DNA of 64,000 nucleotides from Adiantum capillus-veneris (Eukaryota > Streptophyta > Polypodiopsida > Polypodiales > Pteridaceae): positions 123,308,470 to 123,372,469 of the forward strand of contig CM043962.1 in assembly GCA_014529385.2 (NCBI GenBank), given 5' to 3'. The translations under genes and the position numbers were made by a program. Every line of letters begins with the position of its first letter. Position 1 is the stretch's first letter. The notes beneath the pieces are model-generated. The model did no database searches. It was given only the letters and a program-made list of their open reading frames with translations, and was not told the origin of the DNA. Positions 1 to 15,931 of the stretch are shown one piece after another.

Positions 1-595
1 CCTTATCTCAAACCGGACACAATGTTTGGCAACCCATGTAGTCTCACCTTATTCATTGTATATATACAAGAATAAAGAGATCTCTCTTTCTCTTTTGAGA
101 GGTTGGCCCATCCACACACCGGTATCCTCTTCCCTCTTTGCATGCACACAAGCGCCATCCGCATGCATTACAACTAGTGTAAGAGCCTCGGTGCATAAGT
201 ATGATGCATTGTAGAGCTATGCAAGTCATCATGGGATACTTGCAAGATATGCATGCACACTCAAGTTGAGATATGTGCTTCCACATTGTTAGAGCCTATA
301 TGATGGCCTGCATATACTTTGAGAGAGCCAGTGAGTGTAGGTTGAGAGGACCTTTCACCTATCTTCATGTATATTCTACTAGGTCCTATATTAGTTCCTC
401 TTATTGACACAATCGCCTTTCAGTGGGAGGTTGTTGGGGTAAAGGTGATGTGCCTTAACCTGGCTGGGCACAATGTTTGGCTGCCCACTTAGTTTCACAT
501 ATTCATTGTACATATATAAGAGGCTGGCTCCACCCACACACCTATCTCCCCTTCCCTCTCCACATGTACACATCTTGCACTCTTTACGCATTACA
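1..595 (+). mobile_element. TRIM-like miniature LTR element (5' LTR cut by window edge)
   Basis: Two related LTR-like blocks flank a 259-bp non-coding interior. The first block (1-172, its first roughly 20 bases outside the window) and the second (432-595) share ACACAATGTTTGGC / GCACAATGTTTGGC and a common CATTACA end. Directly after the first block, positions 173-186 resemble a decayed initiator-Met primer site. Directly before the second, CAGTGGGAGGT (421-431) is a polypurine tract followed by TGTTGGGG, exactly the arrangement seen at the 3' end of the intact copia element at 46977-46995. LTRs of about 165-190 bp, primer site, polypurine tract and no coding capacity fit a TRIM. It could also be an internally deleted copia copy. 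Confidence 0.6.
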
Positions 596-807
596 ATTGA
601 CACACTCACAAGCTCATATACAAGAAGGAAGAGAGATGGGACAACACTACACACTCATAGAGCAACCATGAAGGGAATATAAAAAAGAGAAAAGATTGTA
701 AATTTTTAGCTATAAGCAAGCAATCCCCTTGCTTCCCACATGGCCCAATTACTGAGGTACCAATTTTTGGTGTATTTTCCTCAAAATTAAGCAAAAAATG
801 ATCCCTC

Positions 808-1035
808 TGTTGAGGTAAAGGTGGTGTGACTCTTACCTCGGCTGGCGTACCAGAGGCATCCGACCACCCATCATTTGTACACACACCTTATTCTCTAGTA
901 GATAGAATAATAAGGGGCTCTCTCTCATTGTGGTGAGCAGCTCCACCCACATCTTGTGTCTCTTGCTTCTCTCTCTCGTTTCTCTCTCTTCCCCCATGCA
1001 CCACATTCATGCACCCTTCAACTGGTATTAGATCA
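808..1035 (+). repeat. Orphan short copia-type LTR plus primer site
   Basis: A 213-bp block opens with TGTTGAGGTAAAGGTGG, alike to the LTR start at 432, and ends ACCCTTCA at 1020. It is followed by ACTGGTATTAGATCA, a primer-binding-site-like stretch (TGGTATTAGATCA at 1023-1035; the canonical form is TGGTATCAGAGC). No matching second LTR was found, so this looks like the 5' end of a lost element. The bases after it encode nothing I recognise. Confidence 0.5.
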
Positions 1036-2340
1036 CATGCTTGCTCTCGCTAGTGAAGAGATCAAGAAAGAAATCTTGGAAGTTTTTTGAGAATTCAATG
1101 GGAGCTTATGAGCACAGTTAAGAGTGATGTATGCCCTTTTGGAAGTTGAGAAGAGAGTGTGTAGGTGAAGGTGCCCTAAAAAATGTATACGTTGTCGTGC
1201 CATAACACGTCCATATGTGAAATCAAAATATTTACCTCACTCTCAATGCTTTTGTTATGTGGGACCAAATGCTATGATGTATGTACATAGTCTGATACAT
1301 GGGAAAATGGTTGCCATAGTTGCAGGCGTATACGTACTTTGCCGGGCAGGCTAGGCTAGGGACGTGGAACCATCGCATGTTTTAACACATTAAAGCATGC
1401 CTAATTTGGTTTAGGAATGTACAAATGTCAAGTGTTTCAAAGTGGCACGCTCGTTTTGCCTAGAAAGTTCAATGCGGGCAATCTCGGCCAAAAATAGCAG
1501 GTTTCATGCACGGGCATAAAAGACGTGTCCAAAGTGCTTACCAAGTGGAAAAATGAGGTTCAACATGAAATTTAAGCCCAATGGATTTTTCCACTAATTT
1601 AGGAACTTTTCCCAACTCGTTTGGGCTTTTTACGGACAAAAAGGGATATTTTTTTGGGCTAAAAATGGCCTTAAAATGGTCAAAAATAGCTCAAAATGCC
1701 ATATCAACGATGGTGCCGTCGTTGCCTAAGTTGTGTGGGAAATTTTACAGCCTAGAATGATCTCATTTGGGCACATGAGCAAGGAGATACAACCATTCCT
1801 TTAAAGGGTGCTAGTGCAGTCCCGTGCTACTTCCACTACATGGTTGAGGCTGTGAGGCCTCCAATTAGGGTTTCCTCTCCTCAAATAGCTACTTGGGCTT
1901 CTCCAATGACATTGTTATCAATTCATCACACATATTACTGATAGTGTTGATCCTTTGAGAAAGGTAGAGACGCAAAAAAATCCAATTGTTTGCGTGCGAC
2001 TTCTTAACCTAGCCTAAGTACAAACACTTTGCTACCAGTCCATTATGCATATTACTAAAATTGTTGAGCCTTCGAGAAACATAGAGACCCAAAAGAATCT
2101 ACTCGTTCGTGTGCAATAGTGCGGCTATGCGGCAAAATAACATTAAATTGGTTCAAACTCTTCAACTCTTCCTTTGGTCTTTTATATCTATATATTGTAT
2201 TTTGTGAATAATCATAATACATGCATATTTTCAAACCCTTAAGAATCTATTAGGTCGTGCTCTCGTGCAAGGAGGGGCTCACCCTTCGAACCTTATGCAA
2301 ATTCAAAAAAAAAGGGGGCACTAGAAAACTTTACAGTGAG
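1036..2340. other. Unassigned non-coding stretch
   Basis: No long reading frame, recognisable protein, LTR end or tandem array was seen here. It may contain the decayed interior of the LTR element that begins at 808. Confidence 0.4.
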
Positions 2341-2545
2341 GAAAAATAGGTATTTTGGCATCCACTTCCACTCCAATTATAAAGAAGTGGTAAAAGTGGA
2401 TTTTTGGCATCCACTTTGACTCCAATTATAAAGAAGTGGTAAAAATAAAAACTATAGCCCACAAGTGGTAAAACTGGATTTTTTGGCATCCACTTCCACT
2501 CCAATTATAAAGAAGTAGTAAAAGTGAAAACTATAGCCCACAAGC
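2341..2545. repeat. Three short direct repeats
   Basis: The motif TTGGCATCCACTT, followed by an AATTATAAAGAAGTGGTAAAA-type stretch, starts at about 2355, 2404 and 2483. The last copy leads into the 1.3-kb unit described next. Confidence 0.7.
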
Positions 2546-3333
2546 TGAATAATCACCTCAAAAAAATTCATAATTCTTGGAGCTATGACCAATGTGATAT
2601 GCTTTTTTTGGTAGACCCCAATTTGCCCACTTTTTCTCACAAGTCACCCTAGTCTTCTCTCACCTCACTTCATACTTCTACACACACACACATTCGTCTC
2701 CATCTCTCACTCAAACTTGCACCTCCCATGGCCTCTCTCACCCTCTTCATCATTACCCTCCCCTTTCAACTCCATAGCTCTTATAGGGACTTTTATATGG
2801 ACATACACCCTCTCTATGTCTCTCTCTATCACTTCTAAATTACAGTTTCATCTTACCTCTTCTCTATATACATAAAATTCAGCATGTAAAACCATGCTTA
2901 ACCTTTGCAAATTGGGGGATCGCATCAACCAAATTATCATTTATATCATTTTGATCAACCTTGGCGGCGACGACGTAAAAAAGAGAAGAAGACGAAGAGT
3001 ATCGACATTCATTTTTTACAGTTTACACAAGGGTGAGTCCAACTTCTTCAATGCTTCACCATCACAAGAATTCCTCACTTTCATTCACTCATCTTCCTTC
3101 AACTATTCAACTCATTCCATCCATTGTAAATATCTCATTATTATTATTTTTTGTGAATACTAACACTTTCATTCACCCATCTTTCTTCAACTATTCAATT
3201 CATTCCACCCATTGCAAATATCTCATTATTATTTTTTAGTGATTATTAACACTAACTACTAACCTACTAACACAAATATCCATTTACCTAACCTAAAAGG
3301 CACCTCACTTCAATACATGTACATAGTAAAATC

Positions 3334-3364
<31 letters not shown>

Positions 3365-4605
3365 ACCTACTTTAATTTCACCTTATCTACCATCATCAAT
3401 AATGCTTTCTCTTGAGCCCACATACATGACTCGAGGAGACAAAGAAGGCCTGCAATGTTTTGATATTCAAAAACATCATAATCTCAAATTGATTAGCTTG
3501 TAAAATAAGGCTACCAATAACCTTAATGAGAGGTATTCAACCTATCAATAGGCCCTCTTCTTCTTGTAAATCATCTCATATCTTCCACATAGCGCCGCCA
3601 ACATTATATGCATGAGGAGAAACTTAGGTGTAGTGTTGTGATCTTCACACTTGGTGTGAGGGAAGTTGGACACTACACATTACATGTCAACCCTAGCTTG
3701 CACAAAGAGCCCTGACCTTATAGGTTGCTCAAGGAAGCTCTCTTTGTGAGGGAGGGAGAGGACGAGAATGAGAGAGTTGTGTCCTCCCCTTGAGTTTTTG
3801 AAGTGCAGGTATTTTGGTGGGATTTTTGGCATCCACTTCCACTCCGATTTGAGGAAGTGGTAAAAATAAAAACTGTAGCCCACAAGTTGAATAATCACCT
3901 CAAAAATTTTCATAATTTTTGGATCTATCATCGATGTGATATAATTTTTCGGTGGACCCCAGTGTACCCATTTTTTCTCACAAGTCACCCTAGCCTACTC
4001 TTAGCTCTCTTCACACTTCTACACACACACACACACACACACAAGCATGCACACACACTCTCATTCCTCTCCATACCTCACTCAACCTTTCTCTCCCATG
4101 GCCTCTCTCACCTTCTTCATTGTTACCCTCCCCTTTCACCTCCATAGCTCTCATATGGACTTCTATATGGACATACACCCTCTCTATGTCTCTCTCTATC
4201 ACTTCTAAATTACAATTCCATCTTACCTCTTTTCTATATACATAAAATTCAGCATGTAAACCATGCTTAACCTTTTCAAATTTGGGGATCTCATAAATCA
4301 AATCATCATTTTCATGGTTTGTGATCAACCTTGGTGGCGACGTAAAAAAAGAGAAGAAGAAAAAGAGGATCAGCGGTCATTTTTTACAATTTACACAAGG
4401 GCGAGTCCAACTTCTTCAAAGCTTCATCATCACAAGAATTTTCTCACTTCATTTACCCATCTTTCTTCAATTGTTCAACTCATTTCATCCATTATAAATA
4501 TCTCATTAATTAGTTTTTTAGTGATTACTAACACTAACTACTAACACAAATATCCATTGACCTAACCTAAAAAACACCTCACCTCAATACATGTACATAA
4601 TAAAA

Positions 4606-4641
<36 letters not shown>

Positions 4642-4955
4642 AAAATCCAATTTCACCTTATCTACCATCAATAATGCTTTCTCTTGAGTCCACATATATG
4701 ACTCAAGTAGACAAAGAAGGCCCGCAATGTTTTTTTATTCAAATGAATCATAATCTCAAATTGATTGGCTTGTAAATTAAGGTTACCAATAACCTTAATG
4801 AGAGGTCTCCAACCTATAAATAGGCATCTCCTTGTAAATCATTTATTATCTCCCACATAGCACCCCCAACACTATATGCGCTAAGAGAGACTTAGGTGTA
4901 GCGTTGTGATCTTCACACTTGATGTGAGTGAAGCTTGACACTATACATTGTAAGT
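2475..4955. repeat. Tandem duplication of a 1.3-kb unit
   Basis: Copy 1 (about 2475-3690) and copy 2 (about 3820-4955) match along their length in the same order. Shared parts include GGCATCCACTTCCACTCC, CTCACAAGTCACCCTAG, an (AC)n tract, GGACATACACCCTCTCTATG, a (CT)n tract (3336-3363 and 4609-4640), and CTTAGGTGTAG near the end. Only about 130 bp lies between them, so they are not obviously the LTRs of one element; a tandem duplication or two LTRs left after deletion of the interior are both possible. Small reading frames inside are repeat-derived, and I assign no protein. Confidence 0.7.
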
Positions 4956-6043
<1,088 letters not shown>

Positions 6044-7960
6044 TTGTTTTTTCATTGTAGGGGTGCTACCTTGTTAGGAGGACTGCTTATGAAGTTCTTG
6101 TGAATGGTTTCCTTTTGGACCATGCCTAGTTACATGGTGTCTTTTAAACATTTCTAATTGCACCTGTTCGTCTAGTTTAAACCTTTGTGATGGTTGAAAG
6201 CTAGATTTATGGAGTTGCACCTCACCGTGGACTGGTCACGTTGAATCTCACAAGTGCTTTATTTGATTAATTCTTATATTGCCAATTGCAGTAACTTAGG
6301 TGATACATGTATATTCCATGTTTGAGATTCTCTATAGCTCTTTCGTGTGTAGTCAAAAGCACATGATCAGAGCAAGTAGGCTTGCTCTCAATTGAACATG
6401 TGCGCATGTTTTGAGACAAGCATTTTAAAGCATACTAAGGTAGTCATAGAGGAGTTGGTGCCAATGATCAACAAGCGAGTTAGAGTAATTTTATGCATCA
6501 TTTAGTTTCTTACTGCACCTGAGCATGGGCTGGCCATGTTGAATCTCACAAATGCTTAGTTTGAGTATTGCTAACATTGACAATTATAGTAACTTAGATT
6601 TCTAAAGTTGCACTTGAGCATGGGCTGGTCATGTCAAATCTCACAAGTGCTTATTTTGATTATTGCTTACATTGACAATTGTAGTAACTTAGAATATACA
6701 TGTATATTCCATGTTTGAGATTCTCTATAGCTCTTTCATGTCCAGTTAAAAACACGTGCTCGAAGCGAGTAGGCTTGCTCTCACTTGATTATGTGTGCAT
6801 GTTTTGAGACAATCATCTTAAATCATATTGAGGTAGTCGTGGAGGAGTTGGTTCCAATGATCAAGCGAGTTAGAGTTCTTTGCAAAGTTATGCATCATTT
6901 AGTTTCTTTTGCAAATCTCATGTTTTCGATTGCGTACATCGTGTTCTTCTTTTGAGAGTGATCACTAGCCCCACTTAGATGTAAATACAGTTAACAGAAC
7001 ACTTCTTTTGACTTCCCATGAGTTGTAGATACCCTCTCTCTCTCTCTCTCTCAGTAGACCAGATACTCTTTTGTTTTGTTGTACGAAATCGTCTTCTCGA
7101 GCCTTCAAGAAAAATAATACCCTGTTGTACAAAAATTTCAGCTTAAGAACTGAATTGTGAGGCCATAGATGTCTCCTCAGTGCAAGAAGATGAGTCAAGA
7201 TGCTTTCCTCTTTAGCTCTAAGGAATAGGTCATGGATTTTGGAGTTGTTTGAGATTCCATGTATATTCCATGCTTGAGATTCTTTATAGCTCTTTCATGT
7301 CCAATCTGAAACACATGCACTGGTCACGGGATACGCAAAACAGGAGTAGGGCCACAAAGCTCTAGGTTGTTTTGAGCTTCCTATATGGAGTGTGGACTCT
7401 TGGAATGCATTGATTGCAAGATCTTCCCCACAAGAGAAATCTCTAGTCTTCTTTTGGTATATGCGTAAGAAGGGCCTCTCTCTAGGTGCAATCACCTACA
7501 CATGCATCTTGAAAGCATGTATCTCTACACAAGATGTTAATATGGGCACAAAAATTCACAATTATATTGTTAGTCAGAGGCTATTGATAAAAGATGTCTT
7601 TCACGGTGCTTTCTTGTCAGAACGCTCATAGAAAGGATTTACTTACAGATACAATTGCACATCATAGATCCGTCACAATGAGTGTCCGTAGAAAACCACA
7701 TTGAGAAGATGGAACAACGGTTCTTTAAGTAGAAAACTTGATCTCTTTCAAAGCTATGGCTGTCATTTTCATGAGGCACTTGACTCCACTGTACATTGTC
7801 TATTCTATCTTGATTACCTTTTCATGAGGCACTTGACTCCACTGTACATTGTCTATTCTATCTTGATTACCTTTAAAAAATCACTAATTTGATCTAGAAG
7901 AAGCTTGTCACATCTGAAGGCGTCCCCTACAACAACAAAGTCTCCCAAGTCACCCACCGC
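6044..7960 (+). repeat. Dispersed repeat R, copy 1
   Basis: This stretch is homologous, in the same order, to parts of 33980-35450 and 36570-36960. Common phrases are TTGTTAGGAGGACTGCTTATG, GCTAGATTTATGGAGTTGCAC, ATCAAGCGAGTTAGAGT, and near the end CATGAGGCACTTGACTCCA and GCTTGTCACATC. A 53-bp perfect tandem duplication sits at about 7770-7875. The unit is non-coding except for the PPR scrap at 7392. I cannot name the family; it has neither LTR ends nor clear terminal inverted repeats that I could find. Confidence 0.6.
7392..7631 (+). pseudogene. PPR-protein gene fragment
   Basis: About 65 codons read as one PPR unit in the E/L/S style: a WNALIA start, a middle with FWYMRKKG, then GAITYTCILKACIS and a MGTKIHNYIVSQ-like stretch. 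In intact genes these motifs belong to long organelle RNA-binding proteins with many such repeats; here only about one and a half are present. No start codon in context, transit peptide, neighbouring PPR repeats or DYW domain are visible. The fragment lies inside repeat R copy 1 and is absent from the corresponding part of the other R copies, so it was probably inserted or captured. The TY-x-CILKAC signature is common in PPR proteins of seed-free plants, which is my only phylogenetic hint. Confidence 0.6.
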
Positions 7961-8263
7961 ATTAATATATTTTCAGGCCGTGAGATGATGGAGCAGATGC
8001 GGAGTGTGCAAGAGAGGGAAGCAGAGAAGGGGAGGGGAAGAAAACAATAGACACGGGTTTGGTGGAGAATGAGAGAGTAATCACTCTCTTCTCCTTATTA
8101 TCCTTATGAACAAAGAATACAAGACAAGTGGGCGGGCACTCGCCCGACCCTATCCGACCACGGGGCCTGAAACCCAACAATCTCCCCAACGTGGCCCAAG
8201 CGGCTAAAGACTATAGGGGCTAATATGTACAAATGTACAAAACCATGAATCATGATTGTAGCT

Positions 8264-8887
8264 TCACCATACTCCCATCATCTCTATGCAATGTACGGAC
8301 CACTCTGAGACTAAGCTCTTTGTTAGAGCATCCACTCGGTTTTCATCTGTGTGAACTTTGACTAACTCAATGAGTTTGCTAGCCAAAATATCTTGTACCA
8401 CATGATACCTGACCTCTATGTGTTTTGACTTGAAGTGAAACACGGGGTTCTCTGCTAACGCAATCGCACTCACAATGTAGCACTGAAGTCTGGTGTATAC
8501 CAAAATCTTCCATTAGACAAAATAACCACACAGCTTCCTTACTGAAACTAGAAACTGGAACATACTCTGCCTCAGTGGTGGAAAACGAAGTGCAATTCTA
8601 GATACATGATCTCCAAGAAACTGCCGCTCCAGCAACAAGAAAACATAGCCAAATGTGGATCTCCTAGTGTCCACACAACCCACATAATCCGGATCAGTGT
8701 ATCCAACTATGGATGCATCATTGTTTCCAAAGCATAAGCACTTGCCAGTTGAGCCCTTGATGTATCTCAAGATGTGTTTCACTGCTTCCCAATTATTTTT
8801 GTCTGAATTTGCCATAAACCTGCTGACCACTCCCACTGCATATGCAATTTGGCCGTGTGCTAAGCATGTCGAACATAAGACTGCCAA
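8264..8887 (-). pseudogene. Copia RNase H remnant
   Basis: Two frames make up the RNase H end of a copia polyprotein. The upstream frame has AYAVGVVSRFM, LRYIKGSTGK and GCVDTRRSTFGYVF, which corresponds to the usual DWAGCxDTRRSTSGYxF block. The downstream frame has KHIEVRYHVVQD and a DALTKSL stretch typical of the C terminus. In the family this domain removes RNA from the RNA/DNA hybrid during reverse transcription. A frameshift separates the halves near 8510-8600. Confidence 0.8.
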
Positions 8888-9131
8888 CTGTCGAAGAATA
8901 CGGCACCTTTGTCATCTCTGTCTTTTCAGCATCCGATTTGGGACAATCATGCTAAGTTTTTCGTATGCAGCCAATAGGGGTACTCAATGCTTTCCCCCCT
9001 TGAATATTAAAACGTTGCAAGACGTTGTGAATATAATCTTCTTGTGAAAGTTCAAGTATACCACGTTTGCGACCTCTATTGATACGCATACCAAGAAAGT
9101 AATGTGCATCACCCAAATCTTTCATAGCAAA

Positions 9132-9829
9132 CTACTTACTTAAAACATCCTTGAGAAGTGAAATCTCATCTTTTGACTTCCTAACTATGAGCATATCATC
9201 CACGTACAAAATCAAAATGATGAGAGAACCATCATTCAACCTCTTTGTGTACAAGCACTGATCCTCTTGGCTCCGTACGTAACCCTGGGAATGAATGTAC
9301 TTATCAAACTTGATGTACCATTTTCGTGAGCCTTGCTTTAATTCATACAAAGCTTTCTTGAGTCTACACACCACCAGTTCTACCTGTGTTGGCTTCTCAG
9401 GTTTTATTGCACAACCCATTGGTTGTTTCATGTAAACATCCTCTTCAAGATCCCCATGAAGAAATGTTGTCTGCACATCCATTTGGACCAATTCCAAGTC
9501 CTCGATGGCTACTAGACCAAGCCCAAGACACAATGTAGTCATCCTCACCTAAAACCCACGCCCTTCATTTTCTTGAACCTTTTAGCAACTAATCTTGCCT
9601 TATACTTAAGCTCGGGATCATCTGTGATATACTTCTTCTTGTACACCCATTTGCATGGCAATACTTGTTTACCCACTTTTGTTAACTTTGTTAATTCCCA
9701 AGTTTCATTAGCTAAAATCGAGTTATACTCAAATTGCATAGCCTCTTCCCACTTCACGCTATCATCAATTTGAATGGCCTCTTTGTAGCAAGTGGGTTCA
9801 CCGCAATCAGTGACTAGCAAGTAGTTCAA
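9132..9829 (-). pseudogene. Copia reverse transcriptase remnant
   Basis: Minus-strand frames 9545-9829 and 9132-9548 together give the copia RT. The N-terminal part has TWELTKL, LPCKWVYKKK and YKARLVAKRF. The second has QMDVQTTFLHGDLEEDVYM and the catalytic block LYVDDMLI, so the YVDD metal-binding box is kept. The frames join across a stop or shift at about 9545. RNase H follows downstream and integrase precedes. As a protein it would be inactive because it is not continuous. Confidence 0.85.
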
Positions 9830-9886
9830 TCCTGGCTCAAAATGCTCAAGTGCACGAGATGTATGAGTAGATCTCCGAAGTGTCGT

Positions 9887-10963
9887 CTATTGGATTTTTC
9901 TCTCTCTGGAGAAAAATGTGTGTGTGTGTACTAGTGGACGGTGCATCACCAGCACGTCCAACATTTTGTGTAACTGGCAGTGAGAAAACGTTCTCAAACC
10001 GTACTCTATGATAATGTCTTTCACTGGCTTTTTATGCATCTTAGACTCGTTGAATATCACTTGTGAGCTGCGTATGACCTTCTTTGATTCCGGGTGCCAG
10101 AGACGATATCCCATCTCTCCATCTACACCATATCCGATGAAGATGCACTTGTGTGATTTGGGGTCTAGCTTTTCTCTAAGCGCTTTTGGCACATGTGAGA
10201 ATGCCTCACATCCAAATACACGTAATCTGTCATAATTGGGCCCTGTGCCCGTACACATCTAATGTGGAACCTTGTATTTTAGAGGTGTACTAGGTGACCG
10301 ATTGATCAAGTAAGAAGTCGTCGTAGCACCTTCTCCCCAAAATTCTTGAGGTAAGTTGGTCGTAAACAACATAGAAGTGACCCGTTCTTGAATGGTTCTA
10401 TTCATCCTCTCATCCACACCGTTTTGCGGGTGTGTTAGGCATGGTAAAATGTCTTCTAATGCCTCTTTTACTACAAAAGTCCTTGAACTCAGAGGAGATG
10501 TACTCGCTTCCATTGTCACTGCGCAAAGCTTTCAGCTTTCTACCCGATTGGTTCTCTACCAATGCTAAGAACGTCTAAAAGACACTAAAGACATTGCTCT
10601 TTTGCTTAAAGAAATAAACCCACACCTTTCTAGTAGAGTCATCTATGAATGTCACGAAGTATAACGCTCCCCCTAGAGACTTGATCGGCATATGTCCACA
10701 CGAGTCGCTATGAATGAGATCTAGAGAACTCCCTAACTCCTTGTCCAAAATTGTTGATGCCAACCTAGCCTATTTTCCATAGATACAATGCTCACATAAA
10801 GAGAGTTAGAGTAATTTAACACAAGGATATAAGCAGAACGTTGTAAGACTTTCATTCCCTTTTGACTCATATGTCCTAACCGGCTATGCCACAACACTAT
10901 AGACGACATCCAGGCTACACAAATAGAATTCTCTTTCACAGAAGAGACATAAAGTGAGTACAA
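9887..10963 (-). pseudogene. Copia integrase remnant
   Basis: The order on the minus strand is a GAG-pre-integrase motif with LWHSRLGHMSQKGM (10733-10963), then the core beginning LDLIHSDSCGHMPIKSLGG with FIDDSTRKVWVYFF (10575-10763), then [11 protein letters not shown] with the third catalytic Glu (10259-10519), then LRVFGCEAFSHVP and a GYRLWHP block (9887-10258). At least four frame breaks are present. The catalytic residues appear retained even though the reading frame is lost. Confidence 0.82.
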
Positions 10964-10975
10964 TGAGCCAGACTT

Positions 10976-11264
10976 CTAGCCTTTAAGCATGACCAGATTT
11001 CCCTTCTTGATAATCCAAGAACCATGAGCAAATATGGTAGTGTAACCCAAATCATCCAACATCAAACTCTTTGTTAATTTTGGGTACATGTCTGACATTG
11101 TGCAGCATAAACTCAGTGTCATTACGCATAGAAAACTTGATGCTACCCAGACCGCATATATCAAGCTCATAAAAATCACCTAGCTTCACTATGTCATGTG
11201 TGGCACTAAACGTAGAAAACCACTCCTTGTGAGGATTCATGTGAAAACTAGTACTTGAGTCCAC
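10976..11264 (-). pseudogene. Copia protease remnant
   Basis: MDSSTSFHMNPHKEWF (11217-11264, minus) matches the copia protease start, usually VDSGASFHMTP. The active-site triad DSG is here DSS, which should abolish activity if not a reading error. The next block, LHNVRHVPKINK then TTIFAHGSWIIKKGN in an overlapping frame, is the usual continuation. A frameshift joins them near 11060. Confidence 0.75.
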
Positions 11265-11314
11265 AATCCAATTCTACAAATAGCACTCATCATGAGCCAA
11301 CAATGCATCAGCAC

Positions 11315-12249
11315 TCAATTTGATGTGAAAATCAACACATCATTTGACACTTCAGAAACTTTTTCAATGGTTGGAGACTCAACCAGATTAAGCTCTTTAA
11401 TTTTCACGCTACTTTTAGGTTTGTCATAATTTGCTTTCTCTTTGCCCTTATCATGTTGCATTGTGTGGCAATCTTTCTTTAAGTGTCCCTTTTTATGGTA
11501 GTAGTAACACACCACATTTCGCATGTCTTCATCGCGACTCTTGCTATGACCTTGCCTGCGATCCTATGAACAACTATGGCTACGACCACACTGCCTTTGC
11601 TTGTCACGATGGCTACTAGCCACATATGCATCACCATGCCCACTCGCATCAAGAGATTGACGTCGAATCTCATCAGTGAGCAATGCACCAGGAACACTAC
11701 TGAAATCTAGCTTTCCATTGGGTGCAGAATTACTTATGGCTATGTTAAAAGTATCCCATGACCATGGTAGCGAACATAGCAAGAAAACGGCCTTCATTTC
11801 ATCATCGAAATTGAGACCTTTTGAAGTAAGTTGTGAAAACACGTTATTCAGCTCGTTATTGAACTCGTTCAAGTGAGAACTAACATTACTGTCTTCTTTC
11901 ATGTTCATGCGTATCAATTTCTTCATCAAGAAAATCTTGTTCGAGGCAGTGTTGCCATCCCAAGCCTAACATAGAGGATCTCACAAATCTTTGGCATTGG
12001 TCTTATCCATTATGGTAAAGTAAACGGATTCACCAAGGTGTAGGTGAATAGTCTCCATAGCATGCTCATTCAAGTCATCCCACTCATCATTAGTGTATGT
12101 ATTCTCTCTTCTTGCACACAAGGGTGCTATCAAGCCTTTGTTGATCAAAACATCTTGCATACGCTGCTGCCAAATGACAAAGTTTAAGCCATCAAACTTT
12201 TTTTTTGATGTAGTGCTCTTCTCTTTCAAAAGCATTACTCGCAACCATG
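11315..12249 (-). pseudogene. Copia gag remnant
   Basis: The probable start is the ATG at 12247-12249 (minus), followed by frames at 11981-12244, 11564-11929 and 11315-11524. Features include KKKFDGLNFVIWQQRMQDVL, FNNELNNVFSQL, LLCSLPWSWDTF (a UBN2/gag-polypeptide block) and a zinc-knuckle remnant CYYYHKKGHLKKDC in the last frame. A run of nine A residues after the start (about 12195) is the site of one frameshift. Gag normally coats the element RNA and forms particles. Confidence 0.78.

Positions 12250-15931
<3,682 letters not shown>

Larger units (their letters stand above)
7986..12249 (-). mobile_element. Decayed Ty1/copia retrotransposon (3' part to gag)
   Basis: On the minus strand the order is gag, protease, integrase, reverse transcriptase, RNase H, polypurine tract, LTR, which is the copia order. 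The 3' LTR occupies 7986-8179 (194 bp, TGTTGGGTTTC to CCATCA on the minus strand). It is preceded by the purine tract GTTGGGGAGAT (complement of 8180-8190). No LTR lies directly upstream of gag; the nearest related LTR with a primer site is at 17965-18128, 5.7 kb away. Every domain is broken by stops or frameshifts, so the copy is inactive. The 5-bp flanks of the two LTRs (TGAGA and CCAGA) do not match. Confidence 0.85.
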
